From the NCBI RefSeq assembly GCF_005217615.1, contig NZ_SZNK01000001.1, positions 1,383,501-1,447,500 on the forward strand: a stretch of 64,000 bases of DNA, read 5' to 3'. Of the stretch, positions 1-7,713 are shown piece by piece. Made by a program: the position numbers and the translations under genes. The stretch's first letter is position 1. Each line of letters opens with the position of its first letter. The notes beneath the pieces are model-generated. The model saw nothing but the letters and a program-made list of their open reading frames with translations. It was not told where the DNA came from and made no database searches. Source of the stretch: Brevibacillus antibioticus. Its GTDB lineage: Bacteria; Bacillota; Bacilli; Brevibacillales; Brevibacillaceae.

Positions 1-14
1 CAAAAAATAGCTAA
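1..14 (+). CDS. 3' end of a gene, probably a YolD-like paralogue (partial)
   Basis: Only the last codons are in the window: reading from base 3 gives Lys-Asn-Ser-stop. The YolD-like gene ending at 9918 finishes Arg-Asn-Ser-stop, and the 30 bases after both stops are nearly identical, including the hairpin. I infer that a paralogue or duplicate of that gene ends here. The body of the gene lies outside the window. Confidence 0.35.
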
Positions 15-44
15 CCCAACTCTGTTTTAAGGAGACGGGTTGTT
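5..44. repeat. Direct repeat, copy 1 (gene end plus terminator)
   Basis: About 40 bases match 9909-9948 with only a few substitutions. The unit contains the Asn-Ser-stop codons and a hairpin (AACCC...GGGTT) that could end transcription. Two copies in the same orientation bracket about 9.9 kb of accessory DNA. Confidence 0.6.
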
Positions 45-863
45 CACTTAGTATCGAACCATGTAATCGGACAAATAAACGAGCTGCTTTCCTCCACCAA
101 TCATGTATCGCTTGAGTTTCTCACGATCAGCGAGGGCCAACTCAACTACAAATCAAATGCAAAGGCACTCCCCAGCGAGCTTGGATGGAAGCTGGTGGGG
201 GTGAGATCCTGTAGCAAACAAGCGTGAAGGAAAGAAATTATTGCATAAAGCAAAGTGCAAAACCCAGGAGCTTATTAGCCCCTGGGTCGACTTAATTTGA
301 ACAATAGGACTTTCAAATTTTGCCCACTATTTGCCCACTGCTTTTTTCAGAGTACTTTCAAGATTCCTACAGGTTGGTATTCGGAGCCGGGATCTCACGG
401 AACGATTCATAGACAGGGACGGAACGTATTCGAGCCGTTCGGCAGATCGGGAACGAAAGGTGTTGGGCGGAGAAGCTTAGTCGGAAATACATCCTGATCG
501 AAATGGGGGCACCGTACAACCAAATCGCTGATGAACAAATCAAGTGAGACGGCCGAAATGAACATTTTCGAATTTGGTACTTAACAAGATGCTTAGAGTG
601 TTATTTACTTCTTTAAATTACTCGTAGTATTTCGTAGCATATAAGATTTTTGCGAAGGCCTTCCAAGAAGGGATGTCGGGCGACAGTGGGGTTTCAAGCC
701 CAGCAGCCATTGATTCGAGAAAATGTGACCAACGTCCGTCCATAACTGGTTTAATAGGAAGCTAAGGCAATTTCAATTACCGCTATGTGTAAAAGGATAA
801 CCCTGCAGCAGTTTCTCTACAGGGTTTCCATAGCAGTAGCTGAAAGAATCCAGCTGAGACATT
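45..863. other. Long stretch without a convincing gene
   Basis: No reading frame here has a ribosome binding site and a protein-like sequence. A hairpin with stems ACCCAGG/CCCTGGGT lies at about 259-288. A coding-like fragment ending at a TGA at 545-547 (last residues ADEQIK) has no start. A hairpin with stems AACCCTG/CAGGGTT at about 803-831 would suit as terminator of the leftward gene that ends at 864. The stretch looks like eroded mobile DNA. Confidence 0.4.
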
Positions 864-1247
864 TTAAAAAGTTCTTCTAATCACTGGGATTCTCCGTGCT
901 CCATTACGAATAAGCCTTTGCGCTCGTTGACGGCTGATTCTTACAAGTACTGAAATATCGGTTGAGTTTTCCACGTCGAAGACTGAGAAAAACCGACCAT
1001 TAGCGAACAGTACACCTTTAAATTCAACTTTCAATCCTGGACGAGATCGCGGTCGTGTGTTCTGAATAATAGTGCGCATTACACCTGCATTAATGAGCGC
1101 CCTCGCTTGTTGGGGCGTTGTACGAACCGCAAAAACGGGGTCAATTTCAACACCAGGTGCCTTTGCTTCCACTTCAACAATTAGGAAAAATCGGTCTCCG
1201 ATCCGTGCAATGCTATTTGCTCCGATTGTAATCGGCTGTGTTGCCAT
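864..1247 (-). CDS. Hypothetical protein, basic, 127 residues
   Basis: I do not recognise the family. The start is set at the ATG at 1247, giving MATQPITIGAN, because an excellent ribosome binding site (AAGGAGGTGAT) lies just upstream on the minus strand; the longer GTG start lies inside that site. The protein is rich in Arg, especially in its C-terminal half, has no signal peptide or membrane segment, and alternates hydrophobic and polar residues like a small beta-rich fold. A possible terminator lies at 803-831. It appears intact, unlike many neighbours. Confidence 0.6.
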   Translation of the reverse strand: MATQPITIGANSIARIGDRFFLIVEVEAKAPGVEIDPVFAVRTTPQQARALINAGVMRTIIQNTRPRSRPGLKVEFKGVLFANGRFFSVFDVENSTDISVLVRISRQRAQRLIRNGARRIPVIRRTF

Positions 1248-1336
1248 GAGAGATATCACCTCCTTGTACCAACATATGCAGGAGGTGTTAGAGGGGACAA
1301 GGGCATTACTACAATTTATAATTTTTGGTATTTTGA

Positions 1337-1741
1337 CTAGGATACGTAAGCGGTAACGAGTCTTATTTTACTATAAACAAGATTGTCCTTTAATTCTTTT
1401 TGCTTTTGAAAACCTAGCCGATTAAGCAAACGAGTCGATCGCAAGTTTGCGGGGTCAACAGTAGCTTCAATCAAATCTAACTTCATTGTGGTAAATCCAA
1501 AATCGATAATTGGGATCACGGCTTCTTGCATTAATCCTATACCCCAATACTCCTTTGCGAGATCATACCCAATTTCAGCCTTTGAAAATTCTTTGGTAAC
1601 TTGCCACAAATGAAATCCAGCTGTACCGATTAACCCTGAGGTCGTTATATCAAATAAACCCCAGCGACAACCGGAGTCGTCTAGGTGGAATTGAATAATC
1701 TCCTCAGCTTCTCTTATATCTTTACACGGTTCGATATCCAT
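1337..1741 (-). pseudogene. GNAT acetyltransferase of the RimJ/RimL type, N-terminally truncated
   Basis: The sequence matches the acetyl-CoA-binding core and C-terminal part of RimJ/RimL-type N-acetyltransferases: a strand ending WGLFDI, then GTAGFHLW, then EIGYDLAKEYWGIGLMQEA (the motif-A region) and NLRSTRLLNRLGF. Family members are about 170-185 residues; here the ATG gives 134. The frame stays open upstream of that ATG and still reads like the family (YHHFSSKDVTKFMD), but ends at an in-frame TAA near 1810 with no ATG, GTG or TTG start. About 20 N-terminal residues seem lost, so the gene is probably inactive, or started from a rare codon. Confidence 0.65.
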
Positions 1742-1847
1742 GAACTTTGTAACATCTTTTGAAGAAAAGTGATGATAAATCTCCGCGGAGTGTTGAGATA
1801 TGGTATTGACTTAACAGAACGGTAATTATGTATAAAACTCCCACACC

Positions 1848-2129
1848 TTAATAAAGGGTAGGAGTCGGGTAACATACAACGGCATCGATAAACCTTGGAT
1901 CAATACCATAAAACATCCAGGACCTGCCGTTCCACCGATAGCCCGTAACCCCGTTGTACTCAACGGTAGTTGGATAAAACCAAAATTGTTCTCCATTTAC
2001 GAGCCAAACATAAGTGTTTTCGTACACACAATCGACAAGATAGGTAGATGGCTGCGGAGGGATGTAAGTTGGCCTGGGGGGGATGAAGCTTGGGGGTGGA
2101 GATGTTGGAGCCTGAGCAGGATACGCCAT
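1848..2129 (-). CDS. Proline-rich hypothetical protein, 93 residues
   Basis: The start is the ATG at 2129 (MAYPAQAPTSPPP), with an AAGGAGTGG site about eight bases upstream; the longer frame has no site. Residues 1 to about 28 are very rich in Pro, Ser and Tyr, followed by an aromatic-rich domain with two Cys and repeated Trp/Tyr/Phe. There is no signal peptide or membrane helix. Short aromatic and Pro-rich proteins of this sort occur in spore formers, often in the coat, but that role is only a guess. Confidence 0.55.
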   Translation of the reverse strand: MAYPAQAPTSPPPSFIPPRPTYIPPQPSTYLVDCVYENTYVWLVNGEQFWFYPTTVEYNGVTGYRWNGRSWMFYGIDPRFIDAVVCYPTPTLY

Positions 2130-2396
2130 TCGCTTTCCACTCCTTCCTAATCTAATGAGCATAATATTCCTGGTCATTTCAAGGAGTGCGGAGTGTTTCT
2201 AAAAACAATACTCGAAATAACAACTATTGGTGAGGGGATTCTTAATAGGGTGGATACAAAGAGGCTATCACACTACTAAACACATTGACGTTTTTTGAGA
2301 GTGACTGTTACGGTGGTGTTGCTACTACGTCCTTGTGATTATGGGCGAAGATACAAGGAACGTACTTCGAACCCTAGGAAAAACAGATGGAACGGG

Positions 2397-2599
2397 ATGA
2401 ATATACAACCACTATTCGAAAAACAACGGCAGTTTGATCCATACATCATCAAAAAAACGGACTTGAAGGGCAGGACCCACTGCAAGACAAGATTCTGGCA
2501 TTGCAGGTGGAACGCGGGGAGAAAAACTGTCAAGATGTCTGTAAAAGTCCAAATAAGCAAAGAGCCTTCCAAATTGGTACTGCGTCAGAAATGAATTGA
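2397..2599 (+). pseudogene. Remnant of a dimeric (MazG-like) dUTPase
   Basis: The first frame gives MNIQPLFEKQRQFDPYII, which fits the start of dimeric dUTP diphosphatases of the dUTPase_2 family (typical start MNLxxLFExQxxLD). At about 2466-2470 the match continues in another frame as GQDPLQDKILALQVERGE, equivalent to the helix carrying the metal-binding Glu residues (consensus ILALxVELGEL). After that the sequence is cut short by a TGA. One single-base loss plus a 3' truncation explains it. Such dUTPases are common in prophages, so this supports a phage origin for the region. Confidence 0.55.
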
Positions 2600-2827
2600 A
2601 GTGCTAGTCGGCTAGAGTGTGTATATATATGTAGAGGAAATATATAACGACAAAAGGAAATATGTCGTTTCAGCAGTAGCAGATTGGCGTGCCATTCTAC
2701 TGAAAACAAATGATACGGGAGAGACTCCCAAGTTAGCTTGTCGCATGAAAACCCCAGTCAATTTTGACAAATAAAGTGAGTGAATGGTAGATTCTATTTA
2801 TACTAATTCTTTCATGTGGGTGGGCCT

Positions 2828-3385
2828 ATGAGAAAAAAATTACAAATTTACATATCGTCTACTTACTACGATCTTATTGAGGAAAGACATACCGCTGTTG
2901 AAGCCATACTTCAAGCCGGTCATATCCCTGCTGGAATTGAGCAATCTTTCAATGAAAGTCCAATGAAAATTAGGAAGAGATGGATCGACGAGTCCGATGT
3001 ATATATCCTGCTTCTCGGAGGATTTTATGGTTTAACGCTTCCTGATGAATCCAAGAGCTATACGCATTGGGAATATGAGTATGCCGGAGAAGCGGGCAAA
3101 CCTAGAATTGCTTTTGTTGTCACAGATGAAGCATTAAGACAAAAGCCATACGATTTCGCAGCAATTGAATACTATCAGAAGTTTCAAGAGTTTAAGCAAT
3201 CGGTCATGGAACAAATTCCTACTTACTATGTTGAAGATGTACGGCACATTAAAATGGTACTTCGTGATCAATTGCCGGAGTATGCAGCAAGAGACGATTT
3301 GTACGGCTGGTTTTCCGGCAAGGATGTCCCTGACGTTCAAAAGCTGTTGGAAGAGAATGCAAGATTAAAAGCGGAGTTGGAGTAA
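2828..3385 (+). CDS. DUF4062 domain protein, stand-alone
   Basis: Residues 1 to about 90 carry the DUF4062 pattern: a first strand KLQIYISSTYYDL, an ISST motif followed by an acidic/Arg helix (EERHTAVEAIL), then GIEQSF, a second strand DVYILLLGGFYG and YTHWEYEYA. The fold is TIR/SLOG-like and the domain is often at the N-terminus of signalling or STAND-type ATPase proteins. Here only a C-terminal coiled-coil tail (LLEENARLKAELE) follows and no NTPase or effector is fused. The ATG at 2828 is preferred over the GTG at 2816, which has no site of its own. A strong terminator follows directly. Confidence 0.8.
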   Translation: MRKKLQIYISSTYYDLIEERHTAVEAILQAGHIPAGIEQSFNESPMKIRKRWIDESDVYILLLGGFYGLTLPDESKSYTHWEYEYAGEAGKPRIAFVVTDEALRQKPYDFAAIEYYQKFQEFKQSVMEQIPTYYVEDVRHIKMVLRDQLPEYAARDDLYGWFSGKDVPDVQKLLEENARLKAELE

Positions 3386-3397
3386 AAGAAATGAAAG

Positions 3398-3425
3398 AGG
3401 GGCTGGCACAACCAGCCCCTTTCTT
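3398..3425 (+). terminator. Rho-independent terminator of the DUF4062 gene
   Basis: A GC-rich hairpin (stems AGGGGCTGG and CCAGCCCCT, short loop) is followed by TTTCTTCCTTC. It starts about ten bases after the stop codon of the DUF4062 gene. Confidence 0.85.
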
Positions 3426-3929
3426 CCTTCTTCCATTTATAGTCTCCTTTAATGACAAAGAACGAACCCCGAATGGTCTTGGTACCTGCATCTCCTCAGA
3501 AAGCTCAAACCCAACAAATGGACGTCATTTAGCACATTAACGTTAATACCCCAGGGATGCGAGTTGTGCTTCCTTTTTTGTTGCAAATCCGTGTTTTGAT
3601 TTCTCTTTATACTTTTGAGTAAAAGGGTCTTTATAGCGGATTCCGTTTTTTGTCTATTTTACTGAATTTTGCCATAAATACAACCCCTTACTAATCTGAT
3701 TTAGAAGAAGCGCATCCGATTGGGTGCGTTTTATTTTTTGTCTATATCTGGCATATGCCCACCTTCCGGTAATCGAGGGAGGGCCTTTTATCCATAAATA
3801 ATATGAATAAGCTAGTATGAAGCATAATCGGGTTAGGGTACTTTCTTGATTTTTACACCTTAGATGTTGGCTTGCATAGTATGGTGTCGATGTGATGAAA
3901 TCATTTTGATTAGGAGGTTTGATATTCCG
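3426..3929. other. Intergenic stretch upstream of the collagen-like gene
   Basis: No gene is supported. A 13-base string AACGTTAATACCC at about 3539 recurs at about 5029. A hairpin (CGCATCC/GGGTGCG) followed by a long T tract lies at 3711-3739 and looks like a terminator without an obvious gene before it. A clear ribosome binding site (AGGAGG, 3912-3917) belongs to the gene starting at 3930. Confidence 0.4.
3711..3739 (+). terminator. Orphan hairpin with T tract
   Basis: Stems CGCATCC and GGGTGCG with a three- to four-base loop are followed by TTTTATTTTTT. No rightward gene ends just before it, so it may close the unit of a lost gene or insulate the collagen-like gene. Confidence 0.6.
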
Positions 3930-5011
3930 ATGTTTAATAATTGCTGGAGACCTCCACCAAGCGGTTGTCAACCTATATTCCCCCCAAGATGCACTTGTCC
4001 CCCTGGTCCTCCTGGACCGCCGGGCCCAACCGGTCCGCAAGGTCTACTGGCCCCCCTGGTCCAGGGTGTATAGATCCGCCACCAGTAGCAACTCAGGTTG
4101 TTTACGTAAATAAGGGCGGGAATGATACAACGGGTGATGGTACGGAATGCAACCCCTTTTTAACTGTGACAAGGGCGATGGCGTTTATTGTAGATGCTTC
4201 ACCGACAAAACGTTATGCAATTTCCATAGGACCAGGAACCTTCACAGAACCCCTTATTCATTTGAAGGCAAACGTCCAATTAATTGGAGCAAGTACATTG
4301 TTAACTAGACTCGCTATCCCATTCGATATAAATGACCCATCCTGGAATGGCAACCTAAATGTTGATAATCGTGCTGGCTTTGTGGATTTATCGTTATTGA
4401 CAGCGCCCCTTGATTTTAACTTTACAACCAACGCAATTACCCCTTCTACGGGTCGATTGTTCTTTGTGAGTATCAATTTTACTCCAACACCAGTGTTTAC
4501 AGGAAACAGCACTTTTCTTAGTCAGATTAATATTCGTGACTCCCAGTTATTTGGTGGCTACACGCAGAATGGTGCGAATGTGACAATGTTCGCTTCTTAT
4601 GTTGGAGGTGTTCCTCTGCCGTTACCTCAACCCGTCATCACAATAAATTCAATCGTTCCATACGATACTCAAGTACATCTAATTGGTGGAGGGACAGATG
4701 GCGATGTAGTAGTGAATGTGGCAAATGGAACCGTTCCAATCGATCCATTCGACCTCTTGAGTTTCGCTATAAAAGGCAGTTTGATTGTGAATGGTGTAGC
4801 AGGTGTCGTAACTAGAATTAGGGCTACTGTCGACTCGATTCCTATTAGAAGCAGAGTGACTTTAATAGGAAATTCATCGATTGAAAAATTGAATGATGCT
4901 GCTGGCTTAGGTTATACCCCTGCCAATCCCGCAGATTGGTCAGTGGGACCTGTTCCTACAACAGTTCAAGAAGCATTGGATAGGATTGCTGCCAAGATAG
5001 CCCCGGTGTAG
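3930..5011 (+). pseudogene. Collagen-like spore-surface protein, frameshifted
   Basis: Translation from the ATG at 3930 gives MFNNCWRPPPSGCQ, a Cys/Pro-rich leader, then a short collagen region (GPPGPPGPTGPQG). At about 4041-4045 the frame is lost and the original frame stops at 4071. The next frame continues as STGPPGPGC, then VYVNKGGNDTTGDG and about 300 residues of repetitive beta structure like the parallel beta-helix domains of exosporium glycoproteins, ending at 5011. Adding one T (GGTTCT for GGTCT) restores GPQGSTGPPGPGC, so a one-base loss, a sequencing error, or a -1 frameshift is required. No slippery heptamer is visible. A perfect hairpin terminator follows. The DUF6492 glycosyltransferase nearby would fit a glycosylated surface protein. 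Confidence 0.7.
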
Positions 5012-5050
5012 ATTTGGCGAATGAACCAAAACGTTAATACCCTGCAAACA

Positions 5051-5089
5051 AAAAATCCTCCCGCACAGAAATTTGCAGGAGGATTTTTT
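5051..5089 (+). terminator. Terminator after the collagen-like gene
   Basis: Stems AAAAATCCTCC and GGAGGATTTTT are perfectly complementary with a 16-base middle; a T tract follows. The A-rich left arm means it can also act on leftward transcription. Confidence 0.85.
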
Positions 5090-5467
5090 GTTTGCACGTT
5101 TGCTTTCTGTTCGTATATGATGCAAACGAATTTTCTTATTTTCGTAGGGGTGGTTACTATGGCCTTATCTGATTTTAAGCGTAAGGTGCTTTGGATTATT
5201 GGAAACAATCCGGAGATGGAACCGAGACCTCCGAGTGCGATGAGATATGCATAAAGACAAGACAAAGCTGCGAGGAAGTAATTTTCAAACTTGTCCATGT
5301 TATCTAATTCATTTTTCTTTGAGCTGTTGGCATACACATCTGAAGTGATCCGGATACCGCATCCCGCATCCCGCATCCCCCTGTAACGAATCCATGATTG
5401 CCGCAGAGACATTTAGCCAAGGTCTGGAGACTATCTTACATCTCAAGAAGTTGGACTCGGCAGCTCT
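5090..5467. other. Intergenic stretch with a 7-base tandem repeat
   Basis: No gene is supported. A leftward frame from about 5298 encodes a hydrophobic stretch, but it has no ribosome binding site and runs through the terminator at 5051-5089. Three perfect tandem copies of CCGCATC lie at 5357-5377. Confidence 0.35.
5357..5377. repeat. Tandem repeat, 3 x CCGCATC
   Basis: Seven bases are repeated exactly three times without spacer. The copy number is prone to slippage. It lies in the gap between two leftward/rightward units and no function is visible. Confidence 0.8.
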
Positions 5468-6292
5468 TCATTTTCTCACACTCTTCTTCTTACGGATATA
5501 CCAGCCGCGTTTATGAAAGGAGATGGACCTGTATTTCTGGGCCAGCCTGACGATCCGTTTGCGAGTAAGTGATGCCGGTTTTGAAGATAAGCTTTTATTA
5601 AGGGAACTTCTTACAACCAGATGACCGGGGTAGTGAGCCTTCACGAAATTACCGTAAGTTTCGAACTCGGAAAAGCCGGCATAACTCTGCTTGTTGGTTT
5701 TCTTGATAATCGCCCAGTACCATCTAGTTTTATGCCTAGCCTCAATTTTAGACTTCAGCCGGGAGAGCTTCGATTTGTCGAACAGCATATAGTGCGCAAC
5801 GAAGGAGCGCGAAGCGGTTGGCTTGGTTCCCATTAATTTCTTATAGGTGCGAAAATACTCGGGACGACTCCAGTTACGGCAGTAAAAAACGGTTTTCCCG
5901 TTGACGAGAAAGACATGAGGTCGGATGAGAATGGTGTCGGCGTCAATCACAAGATAATACCTTTGCTTGGTCAAGTTTCCTCCCGCTAGCTTCAACAATT
6001 GTTGGAGCAGCCAGCCCGACCGATTGGTGCGTTTGGTTTGGTAGTGAATGTCTTTTTTTGTAATTGGTAGGACGCGTCTTTCATTGATGAAAGTGCAGTT
6101 TTTACGCCTGCAAAGGGCTTGGATTCGTTTGCTTGGTGGCGATACAACCATGATCTTACCGATGGGGTGCTTCACTTGCTTGCGGATACTGTCAATGACA
6201 TAGGGAAGAGTGCCAAGGTCTTTCTCAATAGCTGGAATCAGGACATCAATTTTGATAGAGCTGTTGAAGGGGCTTTTCGCTGAACGTGTCAA
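5468..6292 (-). CDS. DUF6492 family glycosyltransferase-like protein
   Basis: The 274 residues resemble the DUF6492 family, thought to be GT-A fold glycosyltransferases. Residues 15-20 form the first strand (IDVLIP), a Ser/Pro loop lies at 51-54, SGWLLQQLLKL at 92-102 and YYLVIDADT at 112-120 with the D117-x-D119 motif expected to bind metal and nucleotide sugar. The C-terminus is very basic. Translation begins at a TTG with AAAAGGAG about eight bases upstream, overlapping the stop of the small gene before it. It is adjacent to the collagen-like gene, which fits spore-surface glycosylation, but the link is by position only. Confidence 0.75.
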   Translation of the reverse strand: MTRSAKSPFNSSIKIDVLIPAIEKDLGTLPYVIDSIRKQVKHPIGKIMVVSPPSKRIQALCRRKNCTFINERRVLPITKKDIHYQTKRTNRSGWLLQQLLKLAGGNLTKQRYYLVIDADTILIRPHVFLVNGKTVFYCRNWSRPEYFRTYKKLMGTKPTASRSFVAHYMLFDKSKLSRLKSKIEARHKTRWYWAIIKKTNKQSYAGFSEFETYGNFVKAHYPGHLVVRSSLNKSLSSKPASLTRKRIVRLAQKYRSISFHKRGWYIRKKKSVRK

Positions 6293-6438
6293 CTTCTCAA
6301 CTCCTTTTCGCTAAGCAGGCTCAAGCATATGTGTCTGAACAGGCTGACCAGGGTGTCCGACTTTCCAGATAGAATATGATTTTCTTCCTGAGCGTGAATA
6401 TGGCAGACATGGAAATCCTGCAAAATGTATGTTTGTCT
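6289..6438 (-). CDS. Small hypothetical protein upstream of the DUF6492 gene
   Basis: The frame starts at the ATG near 6438-6440 (MTQEGRQTYILQDF) with GAGGAG about ten bases upstream, and its TGA overlaps the TTG start of the DUF6492 gene (TTGA), the usual sign of translational coupling. The product is about 50 residues with several His and two Cys and has no recognised family. Part of the ribosome binding site of the downstream gene lies in its last codons. It may be a short leader or partner. Confidence 0.4.
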   Translation of the reverse strand, partial: RQTYILQDFHVCHIHAQEENHILSGKSDTLVSLFRHICLSLLSEKELRS

Positions 6439-6480
6439 GCCTTCTTGAGTCATTGAGTAACTCTCCTCACTCACTTTCTC

Positions 6481-6654
6481 ATGTCGAAATCGACTCCGAT
6501 GGTACTGGAAATTGGAGGAAAAGGAGATGGAAAGCTGCTTTTACGTCTCAGTAGTGAGAGTCTTGTTGAAGTAGAGCACGAAACCGAGGGTCAGCGCCCT
6601 TTGAAAATGAAAGAATGCACGAATTGCCTGTCAATAACAAAGGTTGCACCCTAG
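6481..6654 (+). CDS. Possible small gene or gene fragment, 57 residues
   Basis: The frame from ATG 6481 encodes MSKSTPMVLEIGGKGDG and ends ...CTNCLSITKVAP. The composition is protein-like and includes a C-x-x-C pair, but there is no ribosome binding site, so it is more likely a fragment of a larger lost gene. Confidence 0.25.
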   Translation: MSKSTPMVLEIGGKGDGKLLLRLSSESLVEVEHETEGQRPLKMKECTNCLSITKVAP

Positions 6655-6935
6655 ACAAAGATTCACAACTATAGAGAAAACGAACACATATTGGTGCAGT
6701 TCTGACTGTCTAGAGAGCGTGTGAAGGTGGAGGGGATGAGATGACTAATGACAAAATGTAAACAATTAAGAAAGCAAAAAGACGTATACTTCCCATCAAC
6801 CACGTTAAAAAATACTGCTTCGTCTTTACCAGATCTGTCTTCAGTAAATCTAATGTTATCGCGGCTAAATGTTTGCTCAAAAAACACAATGAAATAAAGA
6901 ACCTGGGATATTTTACTGTGCGCGATGCTCCTGAA
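6655..6935. other. Stretch without a firm gene
   Basis: A rightward frame at about 6763-6947 reads like a basic protein fragment (...GYFTVRDAPERKK-stop) but has no start codon or binding site. No other gene is visible. It is probably another remnant. Confidence 0.3.
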
Positions 6936-6964
6936 AGAAAAAAGTGATTCCATTCAGAATCACT
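6936..6964 (-). terminator. Terminator overlapping the resolvase-domain stop codon
   Basis: On the minus strand a hairpin with perfect 8-base stems (AGTGATTC/GAATCACT) is followed by six T. The stop codon of the resolvase-domain gene is inside the left stem, which argues that the short gene is a complete unit. Confidence 0.8.
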
Positions 6965-7256
6965 CGGCAAATACCACAGGGACATTCATCTGATTAGCTA
7001 TCCACATAAAGTTACTTAACTCAACAGGGTTCCGGGAGATTCGCTCAGCACTTTGGCAGATGACCTCTTTTACCAATCCAGCTTCTATGTCAGCGATCAA
7101 CTGAGACAGGCCAGGACGATCGGAGTCATTGGTTTTAACGTCGATTTCCATGTATAACTTATGTTCTATATCTTTGACAAACGGCATGCAGGACTCCATT
7201 TGCTTTTGGGTCTTCCGAAAATCACTGGAGGCAGTTCTGATAAAAACAGCAACCAT
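6960..7256 (-). CDS. Stand-alone resolvase-type (serine recombinase) N-terminal domain
   Basis: The 98 residues match the N-terminal catalytic domain of serine recombinases: strand MVAVFIRTASSD with Arg and Ser at the usual active-site places, then a helix with Q...C, a strand LYMEIDVKTNDSDRPGLSQLIADI (DRPGL motif), VICQSAERISRNPVEL (the R-x-x-R-x3-L region) and a final strand VPVVFAE. The DNA-binding and coiled-coil parts of large recombinases, or the C-terminal helix-turn-helix of small ones, are absent. A good site (GAGGTGATCC) precedes the ATG and the terminator overlaps the stop, so it seems to be expressed at this size. Whether it recombines DNA is doubtful. Confidence 0.7.
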   Translation of the reverse strand: MVAVFIRTASSDFRKTQKQMESCMPFVKDIEHKLYMEIDVKTNDSDRPGLSQLIADIEAGLVKEVICQSAERISRNPVELSNFMWIANQMNVPVVFAE

Positions 7257-7355
7257 AGGATCACCTCAAATCAAAATGTAAATTATTGGCAATATATGCA
7301 AGCGACGTCATCAGGGAGAGTAATTAATTAATTGATTTATGTATGATGCTCCAAA

Positions 7356-7382
7356 AAAGAAAAGCCCCCAGCTGGGAGCCCA
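7356..7382 (-). terminator. Hairpin with T tract
   Basis: On the minus strand GCTCCC and GGGGGC flank AGCT and are followed by TTTTCTTTTTT. It would end the leftward mini-unit at 7397-7450. Confidence 0.5.
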
Positions 7383-7396
7383 AATGGTCTGACGCG

Positions 7397-7450
7397 CTAG
7401 TCCTGCGGCGGTTGTGGGGGGGAAGGAAGACTAAAACCGTCTTCCGTCAT
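7397..7450 (-). CDS. Possible 17-residue leader or microprotein
   Basis: An ATG preceded by AAGAGGTAAC opens a 17-codon frame (MTEDGFSLPSPPQPPQD). The terminator-like hairpin follows 15 bases later. It may be a leader peptide, the remains of a gene, or chance. Confidence 0.2.
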   Translation of the reverse strand: MTEDGFSLPSPPQPPQD

Positions 7451-7713
7451 TGTTACCTCTTTTTTCGGTTTAACGAAGCTTGTTTAACTTCTCGGCAGTC
7501 TTGTAGGACCGAATCAACGGTGAATAAAGATAATTTGCAGACCCAGTTAGCAGGGATTAATACGGAATCCAATGACAAACTGTGTGCAATGTTTCGGCTA
7601 TTCGCTCCTTGCTCAGTGTGCGTTGAGATATTTTGTCTAAAAAACTATTGCAGCTAAGCAGTCTCATAAATAAACTAAAAATGTAATTAAATGGAATCTG
7701 GGAGTGGAATAAG

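Larger units (their letters stand above)
7257..7713. other. Intergenic stretch with a possible leftward mini-unit
   Basis: No normal gene is seen. On the minus strand a 17-codon frame (7397-7450) is followed by a hairpin with T tract (7356-7382). Upstream of the secreted-protein gene at 7714 the DNA is AT rich and may hold its promoter. Confidence 0.35.

Noticed and set aside
411-547. Coding-like fragment ending GAPYNQIADEQIK, perhaps from a phage regulator of the ArpU type
   Set aside because: No start codon and only weak resemblance; not enough to name it.
4966-5412. Leftward frame with a hydrophobic part opposite the collagen-like terminator
   Set aside because: No ribosome binding site; it runs through the terminator and into the 3' end of the collagen-like gene.
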